Shown piece by piece: positions 54,245-63,409 of a stretch of 64,000 nucleotides of DNA. Numbering within the stretch: position 1 is the stretch's first letter; the number at the start of each line of letters is the position of its first letter. The DNA lies in NCBI GenBank assembly GCA_963970005.1, contig CAXAMN010005180.1:254318-318317 (forward strand), written 5' to 3'. The translations under genes and the position numbers were made by a program. The notes below the pieces were generated by a model that worked only from the letters and a program-made list of their open reading frames with translations, did no database searches and had not been told where the DNA came from. Origin of the DNA: Durusdinium trenchii. Lineage: Eukaryota > Sar > Dinophyceae > Suessiales > Symbiodiniaceae.

Positions 54245-55112
54245 GCAATAAGTACATGCCGTAGACGGCCACAAAAGCACAACCAGTCCAGGCTCGCAAG
54301 CTGAATCCTGAACAGCTGGCGAGCAGCACTACGATCGCTAACGTAGCCCCCATCCTGACTGTCTGCGGGACAAAGCAACTGGGTTGATGGACTCACTTGC
54401 TTCACTAAACATCAGGGCCAAAGCATTCCAAAGTATATAGGTTTGCTGTGTTTGGTCCTGGGCCAAAATGGCATGGTTATGTTGGTTAATAAATACATTT
54501 TTGTTTGCACAATGTTTGCATCCCCCTATGGAGTCACAAAAGTACTGCAACGTTCTTCTCTCCAGGAATCCATAACACCGAAGACAATATTTCTGCACTG
54601 TTGCTGGTGTAGTCACCTCTGGCCAAAACACTGATGAAAATTGGAAAGGCCAAAACAAAGAAGATGTTCTGGACATTGCTTCCCAAGGCACTGCTGATAG
54701 CCATTTCTCCTCGCCCCTGCCTCGAAGGTTGCAAAAGTGACATAGAGACAAAAAGCTGCAAAGCTAAAAGAACGAACAAAAAGAGGTAGTGACGGTAGTG
54801 ACACATATCCGGCCTGGCGGTGACAATGGAGGCTAAAAGGTTCGGCCAGGAGGTTCCAATGGCGACGAGGGTCAACCCAAGAAAGCTTCGAGGAATACCC
54901 CAAAGGATGTTGATCCTATCGGAACCGATGCAAACAACATATGCTGTGGCACTCAGCCACATCATCGACATGAAGAAACTTGAAAAGTAACGGCGTGGCT
55001 GCAGCTTCACGTTCGGGATCGTCAACCAAAGGAGAAGACCACCGGGTTGGCTGACAGCAAAAGGCACAAGCTCCCTCTTCTCAGCCAGGAAGGGAACTTC
55101 GAGGGCGGGATC
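54245..55112 (-). CDS. Na+/Ca2+(K+) exchanger, C-terminal exons (alpha-2 repeat)
   Basis: Exons: about 55112-54814, 54720-54617 (104 nt) and about 54365-54245. The first reads LLLWLTIPNVKLQPRRYF, a membrane span, then the alpha-2 repeat FLGLTLVAIGTSWPNLLA ending VTAR. The intron 54813-54721 is 93 bases with a GC donor (GCCAG then GCCGG) and AG acceptor; joining restores VTARQGRGEMAISSALGSN, the family core. The second exon ends FFVLAFPIFISVLAR. The last reads GATLAIVVLLASCSGFSL and AWTGCAFVAVYGMYLLQA, two closing spans. At least one exon between the last two is unresolved. Both alpha-2 acidic positions (Pro-Asp and Gly-Ser-Asn-Val-x-Asp in NCKX) are Asn here (WPN, GSNVQN). Confidence 0.8.
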
Positions 55113-57494
55113 TGATGAGACTTGCCTGGACCAAGAGCATCTCACTGGCTCACGCTCGAAAAAAGAAAGGGAACACGATGCGATGGCCTACGCACCACGA
55201 TTGCTGCGACCTGTCTCCCTGGAAGCAAAGCAAGACTGGTTGCCAGGGCCAGGTACCATCTGAAACAAGAAAGGCCACACCCGAAATCTAAACTCTTTGT
55301 TCGGGATAAGCTTTCAAAGCTGGTAGGAAAGCCATCAAGGCTGCTTGAACCTGAGCCAAAACATTGGCCCCTGTACTTGCTGTACTTTGGCGGTCAACGC
55401 CTGTCCAAAATCAGTCTTCAAAACTGTAGCTACATCCGCTGTTCCACGCGTCCCTACCTGGCTGACAGCGGAAGACTGCAAGACTCGGGCAGAAACAGGG
55501 AGAACAAAGGGCAAAAGAGCAGTGGAAACAAAACTGGGGTGGATATGGTTTTTAGAAGGCTGTAGACCAGTTGCAAGCACATAATAGGTCCCAGGCCAAT
55601 CCAGTGTCACTTCTCTCACTAGTTGCCTGATGCAACCATCTGCATCGAAAAGGGGCGGCTCTTCAAATCATACTCGTCTGCCAAACGCTGCCTTCCTCGA
55701 GGATTGGTCCGGCACGTATGTAGGCATTTTTGTCCTGCAAACTCAACTGTTGCAGTTTCTCAAGCCTTGCAAATATTCGACATTTGCCCATCTTGCCCTT
55801 TGGCTTCAAGCTTTGTCGCGCATCTGTCGTCAGACCCAACTCGCACTGTGACCAGTTCCCGAATTCTATCTTGCAACCTCAGCATCTTTCATCCGTCCAC
55901 CAAATTTGCCTTCCTGAACCACCTGAGTCATTTTTCAATCACCTTGTCTAAGCCTAAGCTCGCTCCTTGGCTTGCTGGCTTCCGAGCAGGCGGAATCCAC
56001 GCGTACAAAGGAGAGAAGTTGAGGCTCACTAGCAAAGGAGTGATCTTTCAGATCCGTTCAATTCCTCGATGAAGATCGGCCGTGGTTCAAGACTCCCAGA
56101 CAAACGTGTGGCTCTCCTAAACGCATATAAACCGCAATAAGGTTCGCGCCGCACCTTCTGTTCCATCATATCAAGCACGCTTCGAAGCTGCCGTATATTG
56201 AGATGCTCTTCTGCTCTCCAAGCATATGCGCAACCCATTTGTGGGGCTTCAATGCTTCAAATCATCCTGTCAGTTTCATCTGGTTGAACGACTAAGGGGG
56301 CGACCCACTCGGATGTCTGAACGTCGTAACTCTGACTGTTGGAGGAAGTGCTTTGTCACTGAGCCTTACCCACAAAGACATGAATCACACCTCCAGCTCA
56401 AACAGGCTCTGCGCAACCTTTTTCAGACCTTCCATTTCTGCTGGTTCGGTCAATCTGCCATCTCTGGTTTCTTCTTCTTCTGGACCGGTGGAGGATTCGG
56501 ACTCACACACTCCACAGTTGCACAGTTGCACATCCACTGCGCATCCTAAGCGTGGAAAGTCATACCCAGAGCAATACATTTCTCGCCACCTCCAACTTAT
56601 CCAAGTGGGGTCTTGAGGAAGCTGCTAGGGATGACCTACGCACGCCGTAGATGCTGTGCCGACATGGCGTCTTTCAACCAGCGCGATGAGAACTCTCAGA
56701 GTTTCCCTTTCTTTTACTCGCTTCCCCGCGGGAAACACAAGCGGGGGCCCCTAGCCACTTTAGCCGAAAACTTCGTTCAACGATACTCGTCATAGCAGCG
56801 GAACGCAGCGCAGCGGCAGTGGTAAAAGTACGGGTATTGGGCGGCAGTGGGAACTATTAAAAAAGACGGGAGGGGCCGTGCAGGGGAGGGCGTAGCACCT
56901 CCCCCGCAATGCAAATCAAGTATAGACAGCGCTGGGCTGCTTCGTTTCGTGATTGGTTTAATTGGGTGTCACAGCTCAAGGTGAAGGTCTTCTTATCATC
57001 CAACTTTGTGGGGTTGTCAGAGCTGAGCCTGCACTTTCATTCACCTGTGACGCTGGCACAGCTAATCGAAGGTGGGCCTTATCATCCTTCTTTGTGGCAG
57101 CGTCAATGCAAAGAAGATAGTAGTTGTGGCACCTGTGGTAAGACCCGTAGTGGGGTGATCGGGGTGATAGAGGCACTGGCAATAGTAGGGGTAGTGGGAA
57201 CTATTAAAAAAGTCGGAGGGGGTGCGGGGGAGGGTATTAAAAAGCCGGACGGGGTGCAGGGGAGGGCGCAGCGCCTCCCCCCGCTATAGACAGCGCTATC
57301 CCCCTACTGGGAAAAACCCTACCAGCGAGCTAGCACCCCACTGGGAAGCTATCTTTCTACTAGGGAGCTTCCAAGACTGAAGGACCATAAGTAGGAGACC
57401 AAGGGACTAGGTCTAGGTGCCCACTGGACCAAGAGACCGAAGGAGCAGGGGACCAGCGGAGTAGGAGAGCAAGAGACCAGCCAACCAGGAGACC

Positions 57495-57670
57495 GAGTTG
57501 CCACCAACAAACTTCTACCAACAAATTGCCACCAACCAGTTGTCACCAACCAATTACCACCAACCAACTACCACCAACCAACTGCCACCAACCAATTGCC
57601 AGCAACGAAGTGTCACCAACCAAATGGCACCACAACAAGCGTTCACCCACAAACTGCCACCAACCAAGTG
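57495..57670. repeat. CCACCAACCAA minisatellite
   Basis: About 12 units of 10-14 bases, variants of TGCCACCAACCAA. It is open in one + frame as Pro/Thr/Asn/Gln text, which is not a protein signal. A single further copy (AACCAACCACCGCCAACCAC) occurs at 58124-58147. Confidence 0.85.
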
Positions 57671-57742
57671 TCACCGCCGCTGTGTGTCGGTGTGATTTCC
57701 GTGGCAGGCTCCTGTGTCGCCGCTGCTGTGCATGTGTGATGT

Positions 57743-57930
57743 CCGTGGCAGGCGCAGCATTTGGTGCTCTCCAAGGGATCGGGTGTACGGTGTGGGGCTC
57801 CTGTGTCGCTGCCTCTGGGCCGGTGGGAAGCGCTCTCCAGAGGAGGGTGCACGCCCTGGGGCGAGGCGGCGACACAGGAGCCCAGGGCATCCGACTCCTT
57901 GGAGAGCACCAAATGCTGCGCCTGCCACGG
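57743..57930. repeat. Perfect 34 bp inverted repeat with third copy
   Basis: 57743-57776 and 57897-57930 are exact reverse complements over 34 bases, separated by 120 bases. A third, diverged copy in the orientation of the second is at 57985-58020. GCGACACAGGAG(C) words flank them on both strands. Confidence 0.85.
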
Positions 57931-58384
57931 AAATCACACCGGCACAGAGGCAGCGACACAGGAGCCCAGGGCGTACATCCGACCCCTTGGAGAGCACTAA
58001 ATGCTGCGCCTGTCAAGGAAATCACATCGGCACAGCGGCGGCGACACAGGAGCAGCATTTCGTGCTCTACGCCCTGGGGCTCCTGCGTCGCCGCCTCTGT
58101 GCCGCTGTGATGGCAAACCAACCATCAACCAACCACCGCCAACCACCAAGTGTCCGCTCCTGTGTCTGGTGAAGTTGTTAACATGTGTGGTTATCCGGTC
58201 CTATAATTGTCTTTTTGATCCTGATGCTTGGTTCTGGCGTTTACAAATAAAGCCCAATCTAGAGCTCAGGCTGTTTAGGAGGTTGGCCGACATGCACTTT
58301 CGAACTTGCCCTCGTCGGTCGTCGAACGATTTTGGAACCCTGTTGAAAGTCTTGGTGTGGGTGTTGGTGTGTAGTGTGTGGCCT

Positions 58385-58489
58385 AGAAATGGCTGAGGGT
58401 GAAGTAATGATCCCCTCCGCCAGGAGCTCAGTGCCATCCTTGGCAGCCCAAGACAATGAAGGAGGATCTTCAGAAATCAGTTCTCGGAA
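58385..58489 (-). CDS. Exchanger exon 6 (cytosolic loop), tentative
   Basis: A phase-0 continuation after exon 5: acceptor AGATTGGAAG, then FRELISEDPPSLSWAAKDGT and ELLAEGIITSPSAIS. Hydrophilic and acidic, it fits the large cytosolic loop between the two halves of CaCA exchangers. The donor near 58385 is uncertain (TCTAG then GCCAC is possible). Confidence 0.5.
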
Positions 58490-58559
58490 CTTCCAATCTG
58501 TTATATAGCTTAGCTAGCTTCCCCAATTCATTCTCATCCATCATGTCTCAGGAGCACAC

Positions 58560-59948
58560 ATAGCGGTGATCGCCAAACCATTGGCCACTTTTTGCAACAA
58601 CCCATGCATAGAGGGCAGAGAAAGCCAGCAATGTAGAGGCTTTGAAGAGGTCCACAATGGGGAGCGCCCACCAAAGTAGACTGAGTGCATCAAACCAATA
58701 TCTGACTGTCCGATCATGCAAAACTCCTGGTGAGAACTAGCACCCATGCAGGCCAATGAAACTAAGGAGCACGATAGACAACGCGGAAAAGAATGCATCT
58801 CGCAGAAAGAATGCGGGGTTTATCTTCAAAAAGCGGTCTGGTGCAACGAGTGGACAGCACCCTGTAATGACCTTATTTCTCTCACCAAAAAATAAAAAAC
58901 AGAAATGACCGCACGCACGTGCAGCTTCGTGACTGAAGCAAACACAGCCACTGAGTTCATCACCAGTACGTTGAAGATTGCGGAGCCAACGATGGTCCCA
59001 ATTCCTGCGAGGCGACAGTTTCAAAGACAGCCAATCTCGGAAATTCTGCTACTGAAAAATCTGAATCTCCTACTGATTCATCGTTCAGGTAGATGGAGCA
59101 GCTGTTCGTCAACAGTTCTGGACCGTTACAGGCAAAGGCCACGAGTGTTGCTCCTGCAGTACGAGTTTTCAAAAGAGATGGTCGAATTGAAAAGGCTTCA
59201 GATCTTTTTGCGGCTTTAGCAGGATCATTGCTTACAGATTTGATCGCCCGGCTCCGCCTTCATTGCAGTGCAATTGTATCTATATACTGTACTACATATC
59301 TTCCTACAAGCCAGAGCTACTAAGAACTACACCAAAATAAGCGCAATTGGATTCTGAAGCTTTGCCAGTGCAGCCACATGCCACACCGTCCCAGTAGTCT
59401 GGCGTTGGCAGGTGTCAGAGCGATCGCAACAAGAAACAGCCAGAACCCCCAGCTTGGATGCTTGGTATGATGTCTTTATCCAGAAAATCCAAAAAGCATG
59501 TTTGTCTTCAGCAAGCTACTCTTGCAGCATTAGTTGAAACGACTTCGATTATTCTGGTTCATTGGTCGTCATTATATTGCTTCATACAACTGATAGTATA
59601 TCCACTTGTCGCAAGGCTACATTTCTTGTGGTGATCAAGAATCTTTAGGGTTACCTCGATAAACAAGGCTTTCAAGCACCCACTGTTGTCATGTTGAGTC
59701 AAATTAAAAGAACGATCCCTTGATCGCTTTTAAAAACTAAACCAGGCTACTGAACTGAAACCTCACCATTCCGAAGCTGGGCTCTGTCCTGCAACATCAT
59801 CGGGAATATGAAAGCGAGCACTGATGGCATCGACAGCTGGCAACAAGTAGTCATCGCAAACCACTGACATGAGGTAAAACATGTACAGTATAAGAGGCCA
59901 CCATAGGTAGGCTTCCGCCTCGAGGGAGAGCTCCGCCATGGAGCTCAT
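58560..59948 (-). CDS. Na+/Ca2+(K+) exchanger, N-terminal exons (alpha-1 repeat)
   Basis: Five exons join exactly: 59948-59789 (160), 59153-59070 (84), 59004-58915 (90), 58861-58744 (118) and 58680-58560 (121), total 573 = 191 codons. Exon 1 starts at ATG 59948: a short N-terminus without signal peptide, then WWPLILYMFYLMSVVC and DDYLLPAVDAISARFHIPDD. Joining exons 1-2 gives DVAGATLVAFACNGPELLTN, the alpha-1 repeat, with the transport Glu in PEL. Exon 3 gives VGIGTIVGSAIFNVLVM. Exons 4-5 give AFFSALSIVLLSFIGL and IVDLFKASTLLAFSALYAWV, two spans. Donors: GA, GA, GT, GT, GT. The protein should exchange Na+ for Ca2+ across a membrane. The family core is NCKX/CaCA; subtype unresolved. Exon 6 and the C-terminal half follow downstream. 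Confidence 0.85.
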
Positions 59949-59994
59949 TGTCTGGGCTCGATTGCAAGGTAATACACCAACATGGGATGCATTA

Positions 59995-60014
59995 AAGAGA
60001 GAGAGAGAGAGAGA
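59995..60014. repeat. (GA)n microsatellite
   Basis: A GA run about 50 bases upstream of the predicted exchanger ATG (59948), in its likely 5' leader; CT-rich on the transcribed sense strand. Confidence 0.7.
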
Positions 60015-60326
60015 CCCAACTTTTCCGTTCGGAAACCTATATAACGAGGGTCTCAGCGCGAGTCATTGCATGATGAGCTAAAACAAATCTGGTATCCTTC
60101 CACAATTCATTTGTGCCAACTGGTTGCAGAATAACTGCAACCCAATATGTTGGTCGTCTCACATTGGTCTGTCCAATGGTCCAATGATGTCATTGATTCT
60201 GATACTATTGGTTCTATCTGCAGCCATTCCATGTCAATCTCAACACATGATCATGGACTATGTGGCCAAATGTGAAGTTCTGAGCCAAAACAAGCTCTGT
60301 TTGCAATTGAAGCATCCAATCAGTTC

Positions 60327-60345
60327 ATATATATATATATATATT
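60327..60345. repeat. (TA)n microsatellite
   Basis: A TA run just downstream of the stop of the cytidylyltransferase gene; similar TA runs are at 29730-29750, 32281-32296, 43220-43236 and 52421-52435. Confidence 0.7.
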
Positions 60346-60410
60346 TGTACGGTAATTGCAAACTTTGCCCAATAGCCTAGAGTAAGTAAGCAAACACAAG
60401 ACATGAGTCT

Positions 60411-61539
60411 TCATAGGTCGATGAGAAACAAAGGGGCTTGCCAGCAGAAGTATGCCACTGGTGCTGCAAAGAAGTAGGAGTCAAATCGATCAAGAATTCC
60501 TCCATGCCCTGGAATGATTGAACCAGTGTCCTGCAGTGAAAAGGCTCACGGGCATCGCTACCAGGAGCAAAGACGCTACTAGGGGCTCCTGGCCTTACTA
60601 GTAGGAACAAGAAGCTACTAGTAACAAAGGGCATCGCTACTAGGAGCAAGAACGCTACTAGGGGCTGTAGGAACAAAAGGACGTTCCGTAAAGCGACATC
60701 CACAGGTAAAGCCTTGACTCTGGCGTCCCGCTTCATGGCCTTGGCCCATTGGGAACCATGCTCCCCCACAGAAAATTGCATGCCAAGCAATTGCTGTAAA
60801 TGCTGTAAATGGTACATTTAAACAAGCACGTAGGTGGTGTAATATTTGTGCAAAGCCACTGAGATTGGAATTTATAAAGATTCATGTAGGCTTGGGATCA
60901 TGCGAAACAAATTTCCCAAGCGGTCTATATACACATCCTTTCTCTGGTCAAGTGGCTGAAACCACCAAGTCTCCAAGCAGGCTAGCAGAAAATATCAAGG
61001 CACCGGTCAACCTCATTCAACCCGGAACTGCACCAACCCAAGAAACAATACCATGTGGGTGTCTTTGATGCTCAGTTTCAGAAGGCTCTAACCAGGATCC
61101 TCACATCGCCATAGGTGGGTCAGATGGAAAGCCCCACATCTGCACCAAGGCCAAGCTGGAAAAGCTGCACAAACTTACTTCCCTACAGTGCTGCGCCTGA
61201 TCACAAAGCAGTGCCATCACCACGGAGCCCAAGAGACCGCAATATGCGCCCTCACGAAAAGGCATCACGTCAAATTAAGCAGCTTTTATCCCAGACTGCT
61301 GGTAGCTGTTTCTACGAGAAAAGAGTGATCTTCACAGGCCAAGATGCCTCGAATGTCTTCCGCGGGCTGACCAAGATAAGAGGCCGCTTGCCCCAGGCCT
61401 TCCCTGCAGAAATCGTCACGACTTCTCCCCCAGTAGACACTCTGAGCTGCAAAACCACGAAGGATTCTGATTCTGACACACCTCCAAAATATGCGCAAGA
61501 GTCTGAAGCAATTATGCACAACACGCAGGAAACGCAGAC
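60411..61539 (-). CDS. Phosphatidate cytidylyltransferase (CDP-DAG synthase), C-terminal exons
   Basis: Makes CDP-diacylglycerol from CTP and phosphatidic acid at a membrane. Exons: 61539-61482 (58), 61403-61348 (56), one or more unresolved, 61011-60957 (55), 60739-60713 (27) and 60411-60530 (120, ending in TGA). Exons 1-2 give [15 protein letters not shown] then [18 protein letters not shown], the family Gly-Lys-x-Pro-Leu and Ser-Pro-x-Lys-Thr block. The last three give [25 protein letters not shown] and [18 protein letters not shown], which is the CTP-transferase signature (Lys-Arg-Asp, Val-Lys-Asp, Pro-Gly-His-Gly-Gly, Asp-Arg-x-Asp). The end, [20 protein letters not shown], is a last span. 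Donors are GC at three introns and GT at one. The 5' exons lie upstream of 61539 and are not identified. The CTAGTAG minisatellite fills the last intron. Confidence 0.85.
60545..60680. repeat. CTAGTAG-family minisatellite inside a 182 bp intron
   Basis: Words CATCGCTACCAGGAGCAAAG, ACGCTACTAGGGGCTCCTGG, TAGTAGGAACAAGAAGCTAC and TAGTAACAAAGGGCATCGCT. It occupies most of the last GC-AG intron of the cytidylyltransferase gene (60531-60712). Confidence 0.85.
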
Positions 61540-61956
61540 CTCAGGTAGCAAGTCTGAAAGTCAGCAAGGTTCTTGCTTTTTCGCTTCCCAAATGCACGTG
61601 GCGTCTATATATTATATATGCTGCACTGCAAAACAGCCAAGTGTGCTAAGCGTACTATGTAACTCCATAATATCAAAAGCACCAAACTAAGAGGAAACGA
61701 TGGCAACATAATTTTGCCGCTGTCACCAAACCTGCAGATATTTCAAGCCAAGTGACGCAGCAGCCAATACTTCGCTCCAGAGGCCAGTGAATCAAATGCA
61801 GCAGCCGTACCAGAAAGCCTGGGAGACTATGCAAGACACAACCGCAACCAAGAGCTTGAAGAAGTTATGTATGGCGCAACATAGCAGCAACAAAAGCTCC
61901 ACTCAAAGAAAGCTTCTCAAAACCTGCACGCTTTTCACACTCACATGATCATTCTC

Positions 61957-62796
61957 TTAGGAATACTGACGAACATAGCTCTCATGAGCTTCAAGCTCAT
62001 CAATTTCAATGGGTGCATGGTGAAATGGCGGAAATGCGTCATCAGTATAGTCAATGCCCTCATATTTGTCCAATGCCTTCAGGTCTATTCTTGTGACCTC
62101 TTGGCCTTGCATCTTGATTGATGATACACGTTCCACATGAAACAGTGCATATGCGCAGAACATAGTTTCATTCTCTTCCGGACAAGAAGAAAACGCGGAG
62201 ATGTCACGAGCACCCCAGAAGCCATGTGGAATCCGAATCACCAAGAGTGCAGGTCCAACTTTGTCAGTAAGTCGAGACTTTGCAAACTTCAGTTCCGTAG
62301 TCGTTGATAGGAAGCGGGGCATGCGCAGCTTTGCACCAGGTTCCACCAAGCGCAAAGATTCACCAATTCCAACTCCACTGTAGAAAACTCCCCCTTCATG
62401 ATGAACGGAATTAATAAAGTAATTGATGTCCATGATGATCTTCATGACAGCCCGTAAGACATTGGGTGAATCCTGACATATTGCGCAGTTCAGAGCTCTG
62501 TGGAAAGGCTTCCTTTCAAAGAAGTGAACCGGCCTTCTTCCGGTCCAATCTGAGAAGTTGCTGTTTATGAAGGCATGATAATCAAGCCCGGGAATACCCT
62601 CGGGAAATTGAAATGGACGAAAGAGCGTTTGCTTTCGGGTTTCATCTGTCGATTCAATGGATGTAGGTCTTCCCACTTGTCCAAGATGAAAACCTTCGGG
62701 CAACATCCCGTCTGGTGGGTGTACCGTGCCATCTGCCTCCAAAGAGAAATGTCTGAACACACGTCGGATGGCAACCATGGTGCCACTTGTGTACAT
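61957..62796 (-). CDS. ADP-ribosyltransferase-like protein
   Basis: A 279-codon minus ORF. The C-terminal half resembles the ART fold: GGVFYSGVGIGESLRL (residues 135-150), where the catalytic Arg of Arg-specific enzymes would lie; PRFLSTTTELKFA (160-172), matching the Ser-Thr-Ser strand; and CPEENETMFCAYALFHVERV (205-224), matching the Glu-x-Glu loop (Glu208, Glu210) and following strand. These enzymes move ADP-ribose from NAD+ to protein. The Arg in the first motif appears replaced (Tyr139-Ser140-Gly141), so activity is doubtful. The N-terminal half (FPEGIPGLDYHAFINSNFSD) is not recognised. No signal peptide or span is seen. The ATG at 62796 follows acceptor-like sequence, so upstream exons are possible, including the one at 63.3 kb. 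Confidence 0.5.
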   Translation of the reverse strand: MYTSGTMVAIRRVFRHFSLEADGTVHPPDGMLPEGFHLGQVGRPTSIESTDETRKQTLFRPFQFPEGIPGLDYHAFINSNFSDWTGRRPVHFFERKPFHRALNCAICQDSPNVLRAVMKIIMDINYFINSVHHEGGVFYSGVGIGESLRLVEPGAKLRMPRFLSTTTELKFAKSRLTDKVGPALLVIRIPHGFWGARDISAFSSCPEENETMFCAYALFHVERVSSIKMQGQEVTRIDLKALDKYEGIDYTDDAFPPFHHAPIEIDELEAHESYVRQYS

Positions 62797-63259
62797 TTTG
62801 ATCGTTGCCTCTCCAGATCAGGATGAAACAAGCAAGCACTCTGCGCAATTTGAAATGACAAATGGTATAATGGTCAAAAAAGGAACGTGTACAAGGACAG
62901 TGCACGCCTCAGGATCTAAACCAACTCGAAAGTGATCTACAAGGTCATCGTGCCATCTGGGCATCATTTCCTGCGGCCGTTGCATTCCCACTGGCGCAAG
63001 TAGTGTAGTGATATATGATACTGTACTCTGTTGAACATTTGTACACGCTGCAGGTCCCACTGCATGATTGCACGACGAAAAGTAAACGTTGCTTGTGACC
63101 AAGAGGTTCTCTGCAGCCATACAAAGAATAGACTAAGCAGGGTTTTGAGCGGGTCAGAAACACTACAAAACCTCTCAAATGTCTTAAGCCCTCAAAGGTC
63201 TGCTGCCTTTCCTCCAAAGCCACGTGACCAGAGCCCTCAACTTGATGGTCAAGGGTTAC

Positions 63260-63367
63260 CTCATAGTCTTTGAGGCAAGTCCAGTAGTGCTGCACAAAAG
63301 CGTTGACGGCAAGAGCAAAGGAGGCCGCAAGTTCTTTTCCATCAACCGCTCGTGGTTCTCCGTTGCC
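63260..63367 (-). CDS. 36-codon exon, unknown protein
   Basis: A phase-0 exon of 108 nt: acceptor CATTCTGTTTTGATCTTGAG, donor TATGAG then GTAACC. It reads GNGEPRAVDGKELAASFALA then VNAFVQHYWTCLKDYE. It is probably from the same gene as the ADP-ribosyltransferase-like ORF downstream, or its neighbour. The family is not recognised. The minisatellite starts about 40 bases upstream. Confidence 0.45.
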
Positions 63368-63409
63368 CTCAAGATCAAAACAGAATGAGTCCAGACGGTT
63401 GGCAAGTCC

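Larger units (their letters stand above)
55200..58380. other. Repeat-filled intron of the exchanger gene
   Basis: It separates the two halves of the exchanger. Contents: a direct repeat TGGGAACTATTAAAAAAG ... GACAGCGCT at 56838-56931 and 57194-57300, each with a GGAGGGCG(T/C)AGC and CCTCCCCC stem; a GAGACCA-type stretch at 57370-57490; a CCACCAACCAACTG minisatellite at 57495-57670; and a cluster of GCGACACAGGAGCCCAGGGC words in both orientations at 57700-58110. No exon was identified in it. Confidence 0.5.

Noticed and set aside
56029-56238. Minus frame AEEHLNIRQLRSVLDMM as a DIRS-type RNase H remnant
   Set aside because: Only one weak motif; no neighbouring RT or tyrosine recombinase text was found.
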